Below are positions 28,589 to 36,841 of a DNA stretch of 64,000 bases, one piece after another (the stretch's first letter is position 1; each line of letters starts with the position of its first letter). The position numbers and the translations under genes are program-made. The DNA is from Acidimicrobiales bacterium (lineage in GTDB: Bacteria; Actinomycetota; Acidimicrobiia; Acidimicrobiales; GCA-2861595): assembly GCA_036262515.1 (NCBI GenBank), contig DATAIT010000100.1, positions 1-64,000 of the forward strand, given 5' to 3'. The notes beneath the pieces were generated by a model, which saw nothing but the letters and a program-made list of their open reading frames with translations, did no database searches and was not told the origin of the DNA.

Positions 28589-29239
28589 TTACGCCGGTGG
28601 CGCGTCGGCCTCTACCGGCTTGACCCGGCCAGCCGACGAGGTGTCGAGACCGGTCGTCGTGAGCACGCCCAGCACGATCGTCTCGCCGTCGGGGACGCCG
28701 ACCGCCACGCCGAGCTGCGGGCGCTTCCCGAGGGCGGCAGCGGCCCCGCCCTCGACGACGGCGGCCACCAGCGCGACGGTGTATGCGAGCACGACCGGCC
28801 CGCCCACGATCGCCCGCACGTCGCCGTCCTCCGCCGCCGCCAGCGGCATGAGGGCACGAAGACCCGGGGCGGGTATGTAGCCCGCCGCCTCCCAGGTCTG
28901 GTCGGCGAGCCACCCGGGATCCGGGAAGCCGGGACCACCGCTGAGGGCGGCCATGGCCTCGAAACGGCCGGGGCTGTTTCCGCGCACGACGTACAGCCCG
29001 AACCAGATGCCGGCCAGGTCGTCCGGCGGCGGCCGTTCCTCGAACTGGCGCACGAACCACGGGACGGCCTTGGCCACGTCGGCCGCGGTGTCGGTGGCGG
29101 CGATGGCGTCCCAAGCCGGCGAGGGCGCGTCGGCGGCCGCCATGGCAACCACCTCGCCGAGCACCTCGGGCAGCGGGCGGGCGGCCCGGACCGACGCCAA
29201 GGCGGCGTCGAGGATGCGATCCGTGAGGTCGGTGCTCAT
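28589..29239 (-). CDS. hypothetical protein
   Basis: I do not recognise this 216-residue protein. It is mostly helical in appearance, with acidic N-terminal half and Ala/Val/Gly-rich hydrophobic segments near residues 140-165 that could be a buried core or one membrane helix. No signal peptide or catalytic motif is apparent. It runs convergently with the DUF3039 gene, and is followed on the same strand only by a 54-base gap. Codon use looks like that of its neighbours. Confidence 0.65.
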   Translation of the reverse strand: MSTDLTDRILDAALASVRAARPLPEVLGEVVAMAAADAPSPAWDAIAATDTAADVAKAVPWFVRQFEERPPPDDLAGIWFGLYVVRGNSPGRFEAMAALSGGPGFPDPGWLADQTWEAAGYIPAPGLRALMPLAAAEDGDVRAIVGGPVVLAYTVALVAAVVEGGAAAALGKRPQLGVAVGVPDGETIVLGVLTTTGLDTSSAGRVKPVEADAPPA

Positions 29240-29281
29240 GCGCCGAGCCTACGACGCCGCAGGCCCACCCCGGTCGGAGCG

Positions 29282-29309
29282 GGCGGGCGCGTCGCGGCGG
29301 GCGCGTCGC
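29282..29309. repeat. 14-bp tandem direct repeat
   Basis: Two adjacent exact copies of GGCGGGCGCGTCGC lie in the 80-base gap between the hypothetical gene's start and the hemL stop. They are probably a local slippage duplication. No terminator or promoter is obvious in the gap. Confidence 0.5.
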
Positions 29310-29319
29310 ACCCGGCGTC

Positions 29320-30624
29320 CTACGGGGGAGGTGTCACCGTCGCGATCGCCGCCCGCGCCAGGTCGACCGTGCGCTCGATGTCCGATCGGCTGTGGGCCAG
29401 GCTCGGGAAGATCGCCTCGTACGGCCCGGGCGCCAGCGCCACCCCCCGCTCGAGCATCGCCCGGAAGAAGGCGGCGTAGAGACCGCTGCTGCACGACGCT
29501 CTTGCCTCGTCGTAGTCGCTGACCGGCCGGTCGGCGAAGAAGAGACCCACGAGCGGCCCGGCCACCGGCACCTGCACCTCGAACCCGGCCTCGGTGATCA
29601 CCTCCGCCAGCGCCGGGCCCAGCTCCGCCGCCCGCCCGGCCAGCATCGTGTAGGCGGCGTCGTCGAGGAGGTCGAGCACGGCCAGGCCGGCGGCGGTGGC
29701 GAGCGGGTTCCCCGAGAGGGTTCCCGCCTGGTACACCGGGCCCACGGGCGCGAGCGCCTCCATCACGTCGCGCCGCCCGCCGAACGCGGCCAGGGGCAGG
29801 CCGCCGCCGATGACCTTGCCGAACACCGACAGGTCCGGCCGCACCCCGAAGGCGCCCTGGGCGCCGGCCGGCCCCAGCCGGAAGCCGGTGATCACCTCGT
29901 CGAACACGAGCAGCGCACCGGACCGGTCGCACGCGGCCCGAAGTCCCTCGAGGAAGCCGGGTACGGGCGGGACCAGGCCCATGTTGGCGGCGACCGGCTC
30001 GACGAGGACGCACGCCACGTCCGCGCCGATGTCGGGCACCTGGTTGTAGGGGAGCACGAGGGTGTCGGCCACGGCGCCGGCAGGGACTCCTGCGGACGCC
30101 GGGAGCCCGAGGGTGGCCACCCCGCTGCCACCGGCGGCGAGGAGCGTGTCGCTGTGCCCGTGGTAGCAGCCGGCGAACACCACCACCCGATCCCGCCCGG
30201 TGAAGCCGCGCGCCACCCGGACCGCGCTCATGGCCGCTTCCGTCCCGCTCGACACCAGCCGGACCATCTCGCAGCCGGGCACCCGGTCCCTGATGGCCTC
30301 GGCCAGCAGGACCTCGCGCTCGGTGGGCGCCCCGTAGCTGGTGCCGTCGCCGGCGGCCCGGCGGATCGCCTCCACCACGGCCGGGTGGGCGTGGCCGAGG
30401 ATGGACGCCCCGTACGACTGCACGTAGTCGAGATAGCGGCGGCCCTCGACGTCCCAGACGTGGGCGCCCTCGGCTCGGGTCACGAAGTAGGGCGTGCCGC
30501 CGACGGAGCGGAACGAGCGCACGGGCGAGCTGACGCCGCCCGGGATGACCTCGCACGCCCGCTTGTAGAGCTGCTCGTTGCTGCTCGCCGTCGTTCCGGC
30601 CGTGGGGGTGGCGCGGTCAGCCAT
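29320..30624 (-). CDS. hemL: glutamate-1-semialdehyde 2,1-aminomutase
   Basis: This PLP enzyme converts glutamate-1-semialdehyde to 5-aminolevulinate, the second step of the C5 haem pathway. The 434-residue protein has GGVSSPVRSF at the N-terminus, VSSGTEAAMSAVRVARG, the PLP-binding VFDEVITGFR, and the Schiff-base lysine in FGKVIGGGLP. The ATG at 30624 overlaps the hemB stop by eight bases. It is the last gene of the rex-hem operon; the family's usual length is about 430 residues. Confidence 0.96.
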   Translation of the reverse strand: MADRATPTAGTTASSNEQLYKRACEVIPGGVSSPVRSFRSVGGTPYFVTRAEGAHVWDVEGRRYLDYVQSYGASILGHAHPAVVEAIRRAAGDGTSYGAPTEREVLLAEAIRDRVPGCEMVRLVSSGTEAAMSAVRVARGFTGRDRVVVFAGCYHGHSDTLLAAGGSGVATLGLPASAGVPAGAVADTLVLPYNQVPDIGADVACVLVEPVAANMGLVPPVPGFLEGLRAACDRSGALLVFDEVITGFRLGPAGAQGAFGVRPDLSVFGKVIGGGLPLAAFGGRRDVMEALAPVGPVYQAGTLSGNPLATAAGLAVLDLLDDAAYTMLAGRAAELGPALAEVITEAGFEVQVPVAGPLVGLFFADRPVSDYDEARASCSSGLYAAFFRAMLERGVALAPGPYEAIFPSLAHSRSDIERTVDLARAAIATVTPPP

Positions 30625-31603
30625 GGAGGGTCTCGGCCAACTCCCGGGCCAGGTAGGTGAGGATGACGTCGGCGCCCGCCCGCTTCATCGCCAGCGTGAG
30701 CTCGAGCGCCGTCGCCGGGCCGTCGACCCAGCCGCGGTCGGCCGCCGCCTTCAGCATGGCGTACTCGCCCGACACCGAGTACGCCGCGACCGGCACGTCG
30801 ACGGCGGCGCGCACGGCGGCGATCACGTCGAGATAGGCGAGGGCGGGCTTCACCATCACCATGTCGGCACCCTCGGCCACGTCGGCCGCCACCTCGGCCA
30901 GCGCCTCTCGGGCGTTGCCGGGATCCTGCTGGTAGCTGCGGCGGTCGGCCTCGCCGCCGGTGATGGCCACGTCGACGGCGTCCCGGAAGGGGCCGTAGAG
31001 GGCGGAGGCGAACTTGGCCGCGTAGGCGAGGATGGCGGTCGTGGCGTAGCCCGCGCCGTCGAGCGCGGCGCGTATGGCGGCGACCTGGCCGTCCATCATC
31101 CCGCTCGGTGCCACCACGTCGGCTCCCGCCTCGGCCTGGGCGACGGCGATGCGCTCGTACAGCTCCAGGGTGGCGTCGTTGTCCGGCTGGCCGGACCCGT
31201 CGAGGACGCCACAGTGGCCGTGGTCGGTGTACTCGTCGAGGCACAGGTCGGCCATCAGCACGACCCGGTCACCGATCTCGTCGCGCAGGTCACGCAGCGC
31301 CACCTGCACGATGCCCTCGGGGTCCCACGCCGCCGACCCCCGGGGGTCCTTGGCGGCCGGGACGCCGAACAGGACGACGCCGGGCACACCCAGCTCGGCC
31401 AGCTCGCGCACCTCCTTCACGAGGGACTCGCGAGTGTGCTGCACCACGCCGGGTAGCGAGGCGATCGGCGCCGGCTGGGCGATGCCCTCGCGCACGAACA
31501 GCGGGGCGACCAGGTCGTCGACACCGAGGCACGTCTCGGCCACCAACCGGCGTAGTGCGGGGGTGCGGCGCAGGCGGCGCAGGCGCTGGGCGGGGAAGGC
31601 CAC
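30617..31603 (-). CDS. hemB: delta-aminolevulinic acid dehydratase (porphobilinogen synthase)
   Basis: This enzyme condenses two 5-aminolevulinate molecules to porphobilinogen. The 328-residue protein has the two active-site lysine segments (AYAAKFASALYGPFRDA and MVKPALAYLDVI). The metal loop DLCLDEYTDHGHCG keeps two of the three zinc cysteines, as in other actinobacterial enzymes. The GTG at 31603 comes five bases after the upstream stop. A longer frame would run into cobA-hemD and is rejected. Confidence 0.95.
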   Translation of the reverse strand: MAFPAQRLRRLRRTPALRRLVAETCLGVDDLVAPLFVREGIAQPAPIASLPGVVQHTRESLVKEVRELAELGVPGVVLFGVPAAKDPRGSAAWDPEGIVQVALRDLRDEIGDRVVLMADLCLDEYTDHGHCGVLDGSGQPDNDATLELYERIAVAQAEAGADVVAPSGMMDGQVAAIRAALDGAGYATTAILAYAAKFASALYGPFRDAVDVAITGGEADRRSYQQDPGNAREALAEVAADVAEGADMVMVKPALAYLDVIAAVRAAVDVPVAAYSVSGEYAMLKAAADRGWVDGPATALELTLAMKRAGADVILTYLARELAETLHG

Positions 31604-31608
31604 GCCGG

Positions 31609-33069
31609 TCAGCGTACGGGGCCGAGTGCGTCGACCAACGCGCCCACCAGGCCGTCGAGGGTCGCCTCGGCCGCCGTCGCCGTGACGGCCAGCCCGGCGG
31701 CGCAGGCGGCCTCCGAGGTCACCGGGCCGATGCAGGCGACGACGGGCGGGGTGGCGCCCGCCCCGGCGGCGGCGACCCACGCCGTCACCGACGACGCCGA
31801 CGTGAACACGATGGCGTCGGCGCCCGTCGCCTCCGCCAGCCGAGCCGGCGCCACTGCCGCCGGCTCGGTGCGGTACGCCTCGACCACGTCGACCGTCCAG
31901 CCCCGCGCCCGCAGCCCGTCGGGCAGCACCTCGCGCCCCTCCGCCGCTCGCGGCACCAGGACGGCGGCCCCGCCGGCAGGAGGAGCGGGGAAGGCATCGA
32001 GCAGCGACTCGGCGACGAAGCGCGCCGGAACCAGGTCGGGCACCAGGCCGTGGCGCGCCAGCGCGGCGGCGGTGCCGGGTCCGATGGCGGCGATGCAGGC
32101 CCCGCCGAAGGCCCGGCTGTCGTGCAGGGTGGCGAGGAAGGGGTCCACTGCGTTGGCCGAGGTGAACACCACCCACGCGTACAGATGGAGCCGGGCGGCG
32201 GCGGCCCGCAGGGCGGCGCCACCGTCATGGGCGGGAACGATGGCGATGGTGGGCACCTCGACCACCGCGGCACCGGCGGCCCGGAGGCGGTCTGCCAGCC
32301 CTCCTGCCTGGTGCGGGGCCCGGGTCACCACGATCCTCCGGCCGAAAAGCGGAAGACGCTCGAACCAGGCCAGGTCCAGACCGGCGACCCGGCCGACCAC
32401 GATGGTGACCGGCGGCTCGAGCTCGGCATGGGGGAGCTCGAGGAGGGTCGTGCGCACGGTGCGCTGCTCCGGCCGGGTCCCCCACCGCACGGCCACGACG
32501 GGCGTCTCCGGCGCCAGGCCGCCGGCGATCAGGCGGGGCACGAAGTCGGCCCGGTGGGCGACGCCCATGAGCACCACGATTGTGCCGCCCGCCCGCCCGA
32601 GCGCCTCCCAGTCGGTGGGTCGGTCGGACCCGTGCTCGCGGTGCCCGGTCAGCACGGTGAACGAGGTGGACAGCCCCCGGTGGGTGAGGGGGACCCCCGC
32701 GTAGGCGGGGGCGGCGACGGCGGCGGACACGCCTGGCACCACCTCGAAGGCGACGCCCGCATCGAGGAGTGCCAGTGCCTCCTCCCCGCCCCGCCCGAAC
32801 ACGTAGGGGTCGCCGCCCTTCAGGCGGACGACGGCGCGCCCGGCCGCCCCGTGCGCCACGAGGAGCGCGTTGATGGCCTCCTGGTCGACGGGCCCGCCCG
32901 GGCGCTTTCCGACGTCGATGCGCTCCGCCGTCGCCGGAGCGAGGTCGAGCAACGACGCCGACGCCAGGCGGTCGTGCAGCACGACGTCGGCCCGGCCCAG
33001 CACCTCGGCGCCGCGCACCGTGAGGAGCCCCGGGTCCCCCGGGCCGGCCCCCACCAGGTACACCGTCAT
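31609..33069 (-). CDS. cobA-hemD: fused uroporphyrinogen-III C-methyltransferase / uroporphyrinogen-III synthase
   Basis: This is a 486-residue two-domain enzyme. Residues 1-240 are the SAM-dependent methyltransferase that makes precorrin-2: VGAGPGDPGLLTVRG, KRPGG, GGDPYVFGRGGEE and PGVSA are all present. Residues about 248-486 are the HemD synthase that closes hydroxymethylbilane to uroporphyrinogen III (IVVTRAPHQAGGLADRL, FTSANAVDPF, IVFTSASSV). The fusion is common in Gram-positive bacteria. It both makes and methylates the branch-point intermediate. The ATG is at 33069; upstream lies an exceptional 52-bp palindrome. Confidence 0.95.
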   Translation of the reverse strand: MTVYLVGAGPGDPGLLTVRGAEVLGRADVVLHDRLASASLLDLAPATAERIDVGKRPGGPVDQEAINALLVAHGAAGRAVVRLKGGDPYVFGRGGEEALALLDAGVAFEVVPGVSAAVAAPAYAGVPLTHRGLSTSFTVLTGHREHGSDRPTDWEALGRAGGTIVVLMGVAHRADFVPRLIAGGLAPETPVVAVRWGTRPEQRTVRTTLLELPHAELEPPVTIVVGRVAGLDLAWFERLPLFGRRIVVTRAPHQAGGLADRLRAAGAAVVEVPTIAIVPAHDGGAALRAAAARLHLYAWVVFTSANAVDPFLATLHDSRAFGGACIAAIGPGTAAALARHGLVPDLVPARFVAESLLDAFPAPPAGGAAVLVPRAAEGREVLPDGLRARGWTVDVVEAYRTEPAAVAPARLAEATGADAIVFTSASSVTAWVAAAGAGATPPVVACIGPVTSEAACAAGLAVTATAAEATLDGLVGALVDALGPVR

Positions 33070-33092
33070 CGGCCCTCCCCGGCCCGCCCGGC

Positions 33093-33144
33093 CGTTCTGG
33101 CAGCGGAAATCGACCGCTGGCGGTCGATTTCCGCTGCCAGAACG
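33093..33144. repeat. 52-bp near-perfect palindrome between hemC and cobA-hemD
   Basis: Two perfect 25-bp arms (33093-33117 and 33120-33144) surround a two-base centre. The left arm begins CGTTCTGGCAGCGGAAATCG and the right arm is its exact reverse complement. It fills most of the 85-base gap between the hemC stop and the cobA-hemD start. Expressed as RNA it would form a very stable hairpin, but no T-run follows on the minus strand. Its AT content is higher than its surroundings. It may be a mobile palindromic (REP-like) insertion or a processing or attenuation signal within the operon. Confidence 0.85.
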
Positions 33145-33154
33145 AGGGCTGGGT

Positions 33155-34054
33155 TCACGCCAGGCCCCGGAGGCTGTCGAGGAGCCACGCGCCGCCGGAC
33201 CGGTCGAGGAGGCGGCGGGCAAGGGCCCGGCCCAGCTCTTCCGGGTCGGTGCCGGTGTCGGTGCCCTGGAGGACGGTGTGGCCGTCAAGGCTCGCGATCA
33301 TGGCGGTCAGGGTGAGATTGTCGCCCGAGCCGACGACGGCGTGGGCGGCGACGGGAAGGTCGCAGCCGCCGCCGAGCTCGCGGAGGTAGGCACGCTCGGC
33401 GTCGACGGCCAGGCGGGTGGGCCGGTGCTCCGACGCTCCCAGGGCGGCGAGGACGGCGACGTCGTCCGCCCGGGCCTCGAGGGCGAGCGCGCCCTGGCCG
33501 ACCTGGGGCAGCATCACCGCGGGGTCGAGGACGTCGGCGACCTCGTGGCGGCCGAGACGGGCCAGGGCGGCGGCGGCCACCACGATGGCGTCGACGCCGG
33601 CGGCCTTTCGCAGGCGCGTCTCGATGTTGCCCCGCAGTCCGGTGAAGGTGAGGTCCGGGCGCAGCGATGCCAGCTGGGCCCGCCGGCGCACCGATCCGGT
33701 GGCGACCCGCGCACCGGCGGGCAGACCGGCGAGCGTGCAGCCCACCAGGGCGTCGCGGGCGTCCTCCCGTTCGGGAACGGCGGCCAGCACCAGGCCGTCC
33801 GGCGTCAGCGCGGGCAGGTCCTTGGCCGAGTGGACGGCGAAGTCGGCCCGCCCGTCGAGGACGGCCGCCTGAACTTCCTTGACGAAGACGCCACGGCCGC
33901 CGATGTCCCAGATCGGCACGTCCTGGCGGCGGTCCCCCACCGTGTCGACCACGACCAGCTCGACCGGCTGGTCCAGCAGGCCCGCCACGTGTCTGGTCTG
34001 GGCGAGGGCCAGGGCGCTCCCGCGGGTGGCCGCCCGGAGCGCCCGGGACGTCAC
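33155..34054 (-). CDS. hemC: porphobilinogen deaminase (hydroxymethylbilane synthase)
   Basis: This 299-residue enzyme polymerises four porphobilinogens to hydroxymethylbilane. It shows RGSALALAQ, VHSAKDLP, the catalytic ATGSVRRRAQL and GLRGNIETRL segments, and the dipyrromethane cofactor cysteine in GGGCDLPVAAHA. The GTG at 34054 is the likely start. A 145-base gap separates it from hemA upstream, with no strong feature visible there. Confidence 0.95.
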   Translation of the reverse strand: MTSRALRAATRGSALALAQTRHVAGLLDQPVELVVVDTVGDRRQDVPIWDIGGRGVFVKEVQAAVLDGRADFAVHSAKDLPALTPDGLVLAAVPEREDARDALVGCTLAGLPAGARVATGSVRRRAQLASLRPDLTFTGLRGNIETRLRKAAGVDAIVVAAAALARLGRHEVADVLDPAVMLPQVGQGALALEARADDVAVLAALGASEHRPTRLAVDAERAYLRELGGGCDLPVAAHAVVGSGDNLTLTAMIASLDGHTVLQGTDTGTDPEELGRALARRLLDRSGGAWLLDSLRGLA

Positions 34055-34199
34055 CGGTGTACCCCTCCGGCGCAGCCGTGGAGCGCTACCCGCACGCGGG
34101 GCCTCTCAGGAGACCGCTGCGACGTTCGGAACCCGCTCGAGCGCCGTCATGCCTCGTCCTCCGACGCCGCGAACCTCGCACGCGTCTCCTTTCGGGGCA

Positions 34200-35462
34200 C
34201 TAGAGGTCGAACAGCGCCCGGAGGGACTCGGCCAGGCGCTCGCCGCCGGGAGACCCCGCCGCCTCCTTCAGGCGCACGGTGGGTTCGTGGAGCAGCTTCG
34301 CCAGCAGCGCCTTGGTGAGGGCGTCGACCGCCTCGGCCTGGCGGGGATCGAGACCCTCGAGCCTGGGGGCGAAGCGCTCGAGCTCCGCCGCCCGCAGGTC
34401 CTCACCCCGCCGGCGCAGCGCCACGACCAGCGGCGCCAGCTCGCGGGCGGTGGCCACCGCGGCGTAGCGCTCGACCTCCTCGTCGACGATCACCTGCACT
34501 CGGTCGATCTCGCCGCGGCGGCCGGCCATCCCCGCATCGGCGAAGGCGCGCAGGTCGTCCATGTCGAGCAGGTCGACGCCGGGGAGGCGGCCCACGGCCG
34601 GATCGACGTCGCGCGGAACGGCGATGTCGACCACCAGGAGGGGCCGGTCGGGCCGCGCCGCCATCACCGCCTCGAGGTCGTCGGCGTGGAGCAGCACCGT
34701 GGGTGAGGCGGTGGACGTGAGGAGCAGGTCGGCGTCCTCGAGCGCGCTCCCGAGGACACCGAGCTCGACCGGACGGCCACCGACCTTGTGGGCGAGGGCG
34801 ACGGCGCCGGCCCAACTCCGGTTGGCGACCATCACGTCGGCGAGGCCGGGCGTGGCGGCGAGGGCGACGGCCATGCCTTCGCCCATGTCGCCGGCGCCGA
34901 GCACGAGAATGCGCCGGCCGGCCAGACCACCGAGCCGCTCCGAGGCCATGGCCACGGCCGCCTGGGAGACCGACGTGGTGCCCCGGCCGATGGCCGTCTC
35001 CGAACGCACGCGCTTGCCGACCTCGACGGCGTGGCGGAACAGGTTGCCGAGCACCGGGCCGGCGGCGCCCTCCGAGACCGCCTTCTCCCATGCGCCCCGC
35101 ACCTGCCCGAGGATCTCGCTCTCGCCCACGACCGCCGAGTCGATGCCCGACACGACCCGGAACAGGTGCGACGTGGCCCCGTCCTCGTAGTACGAGTACA
35201 GGTGGTCGGAAAACTCCTCGGGAGCGGTGAAGCCGAGCTCGGCCAGGAAGTTGCGGACGTCGACTACCGCCCCGTGGAAGCGGGCGGCCGTTGCGTAGAC
35301 CTCGGTGCGCATGCAGGTGGACAGGAGCACCACCTCGCCCAGGTTCTCCCGCCCGCGCAGGTCGGCCAGCGCCTTCGGGAGGCGGCCGTCGTTCACCGTC
35401 ATGCGCTCGAGGATCTCGAGCGGCACCGTGCGGTGGTTGAGGCCTACGACGAGGACAGACAC
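34200..35462 (-). CDS. hemA: glutamyl-tRNA reductase
   Basis: This NADPH enzyme commits glutamyl-tRNA to haem synthesis. The 420-residue protein has GLNHRTVPLEILER at the N-terminus, the catalytic cysteine C50 in LLSTCMRTEVYA, GESEILGQVRGAW, and the NADPH-binding VLGAGDMGEGMA followed by VANRS. The C-terminal dimerisation helices are present. The GTG at 35462 overlaps the end of the preceding dehydrogenase gene by 19 bases. The gene order rex, cysG-N, hemA resembles the Streptomyces rex-hemACD operon. Confidence 0.95.
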   Translation of the reverse strand: MSVLVVGLNHRTVPLEILERMTVNDGRLPKALADLRGRENLGEVVLLSTCMRTEVYATAARFHGAVVDVRNFLAELGFTAPEEFSDHLYSYYEDGATSHLFRVVSGIDSAVVGESEILGQVRGAWEKAVSEGAAGPVLGNLFRHAVEVGKRVRSETAIGRGTTSVSQAAVAMASERLGGLAGRRILVLGAGDMGEGMAVALAATPGLADVMVANRSWAGAVALAHKVGGRPVELGVLGSALEDADLLLTSTASPTVLLHADDLEAVMAARPDRPLLVVDIAVPRDVDPAVGRLPGVDLLDMDDLRAFADAGMAGRRGEIDRVQVIVDEEVERYAAVATARELAPLVVALRRRGEDLRAAELERFAPRLEGLDPRQAEAVDALTKALLAKLLHEPTVRLKEAAGSPGGERLAESLRALFDL

Positions 35463-36073
35463 GCCTGGAGGCGCTCCTTCGCTTGCTGGACGCGGCCGGA
35501 CCTGATGAGGTCGAGCATGTCGGAGTCCAGTGCTCTTCGCCAGTCCATGCCCTCGGTGGACCGTCCCTGCGCCCGCACGGCGTCGCGCTCCTCTGACAAC
35601 AGATCGGCGAGCACCTCGTATTCCGGGCCGACCTGGGCGCCGAGGCGCTCCTTCAGCCACACGGCCAGCGCCGGGCTGTGGCCGCCCGTGGACACCGTGA
35701 GCACGACCGGACCACGCCGGACGACGGCGGGCAGCGTGAACGAGCAGTTGGCCGGGTCGTCGGCGCTGTTCACCCAGATCCCGGTCCGCTCGCCCTCCTC
35801 GAACACGGCGCCGTCGACATCGGGAATCCCCGTGGCCGTGACGACGAGGCGACAGCCGGCCAGGTCGCCGGCCCGGTACGGGCGCTCGTCCCAGGTGACG
35901 CCGGGCAGGGCCCGCACACCGGCGCCGACGCGGGTGGCCACCACGTGCACCACCGCCCCGCACGCCAGCAGTCCTTCGGCCTTGCGGGCGGCCACGGGCC
36001 CACCGCCGACCACCAGGCAGCGCCGGCCCGCGACCAGCAGGTTCACCGGGTAGAGGGCGACGTCGACGGGCAC
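35444..36073 (-). CDS. cysG-N: precorrin-2 dehydrogenase / sirohydrochlorin ferrochelatase (CysG N-terminal type)
   Basis: This 209-residue NAD-dependent enzyme oxidises precorrin-2 to sirohydrochlorin and may insert iron to give sirohaem, like Met8p and the CysG N-domain. It has the Rossmann motif CLVVGGGPVAARKAEGLL near residue 19, WVNSADDPANCSFTLPA and STGGHSPALAVWLKERL. The GTG at 36073 is preferred; the frame upstream belongs to rex. It works with the methyltransferase domain of cobA-hemD in the same operon, so the sirohaem branch is partly encoded here. Confidence 0.9.
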   Translation of the reverse strand: MPVDVALYPVNLLVAGRRCLVVGGGPVAARKAEGLLACGAVVHVVATRVGAGVRALPGVTWDERPYRAGDLAGCRLVVTATGIPDVDGAVFEEGERTGIWVNSADDPANCSFTLPAVVRRGPVVLTVSTGGHSPALAVWLKERLGAQVGPEYEVLADLLSEERDAVRAQGRSTEGMDWRRALDSDMLDLIRSGRVQQAKERLQACLSSS

Positions 36074-36086
36074 CGTGGCGAAAAGC

Positions 36087-36752
36087 CTAGGAGGCGGTGT
36101 TCGAGTCGCTGCCCGGCACCGGGCGGCGCTGCTGGTAGAAGGACAGGATCTGGAGCTCGATCGACAGGTCCACCTTGCGGACCGACACCTGCGGCGGCAC
36201 CGAGAGCACCACCGGAGCGAAGTTGAGGATGGATCCCACCCCGGCGGCCACCAGCCGGTCGGCCACGTCCTGGGCGGCCGACGCCGGGGTGGCGACCACG
36301 CCGATGGCGAGCTCGAGCGACTCGGCCAGGGCGCCGAGCTCGTCGAGGTGGCTGATGTCGAGGCCGCCCACGTGCTCGCCGACCTTGGCGGGATCGGCGT
36401 CGAACAGCGCGACGATCCGGAAGCCACGGGCCATGAACCCGCGGTAGTTGGCCAGGGCGTGGCCGAGGTTGCCCATGCCGACGATGGCCACCGGCCAGTC
36501 CTGCGTGAGCCCCAGCTCCCTGCTGATCTGGTACAGCAGGTACTCGACGTCGTAGCCGACCCCCCGGGTGCCGTACGAGCCGAGGTAGGACAGGTCCTTG
36601 CGCACCTTGGCGGCGTTGACGCCCGCCATCTCGGCCAGCCGCTCCGACGAGATCGTGCCCGGACCGTCGGACAGTTCGTAGAGGCTGCGCAGGTACACCG
36701 GCAGGCGAGCCACGGTCGCCTCGGGAATGCGCCGTCGCCCGCGGTCTGCCAT
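36087..36752 (-). CDS. rex: redox-sensing transcriptional repressor Rex
   Basis: This 221-residue repressor senses the NADH/NAD+ ratio. The N-terminal winged helix includes SERLAEMAGVNAAKVRKDL, and SYLGSYGTRGVGYDV matches the Rex family block. The NAD(H)-binding Rossmann motif VGMGNLGHALANY begins at residue 91. The ATG at 36752 is taken; a TTG lies nine bases upstream. It heads the haem operon and has a candidate Rex operator 20 bases upstream of its ATG, implying autoregulation. In Streptomyces Rex controls nuo, cyd and rex-hemACD, and the same kinds of targets carry matching sites here. Confidence 0.95.
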   Translation of the reverse strand: MADRGRRRIPEATVARLPVYLRSLYELSDGPGTISSERLAEMAGVNAAKVRKDLSYLGSYGTRGVGYDVEYLLYQISRELGLTQDWPVAIVGMGNLGHALANYRGFMARGFRIVALFDADPAKVGEHVGGLDISHLDELGALAESLELAIGVVATPASAAQDVADRLVAAGVGSILNFAPVVLSVPPQVSVRKVDLSIELQILSFYQQRRPVPGSDSNTAS

Positions 36753-36771
36753 CGCCTCCAATCGTAAGACT

Positions 36772-36789
36772 TCGTGCGTCTGTTCACAA
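36772..36789 (-). promoter_or_regulatory. candidate Rex operator upstream of rex-hem operon
   Basis: On the minus strand the site reads TTGTGAACAGACGCACGA. It shares CGTG-N5-GTTCACAA (plus strand) with the sites at 4615 and 25301. It lies 20 bases upstream of the rex ATG, as expected for an autoregulated repressor operon. No convincing -35/-10 pair is visible around it. Confidence 0.65.
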
Positions 36790-36841
36790 AGGCGCCGTGC
36801 GCCGATGGCACGCCATCCGGCCTCGTCCCTACGCTGGGCTC

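Noticed and set aside
34106-34150. 14-codon ORF with GGAGG upstream in the hemA-hemC gap, as a possible leader peptide
   Set aside because: It shows no codon run or attenuator hairpin that would mark a regulatory leader, and its size makes chance likely.
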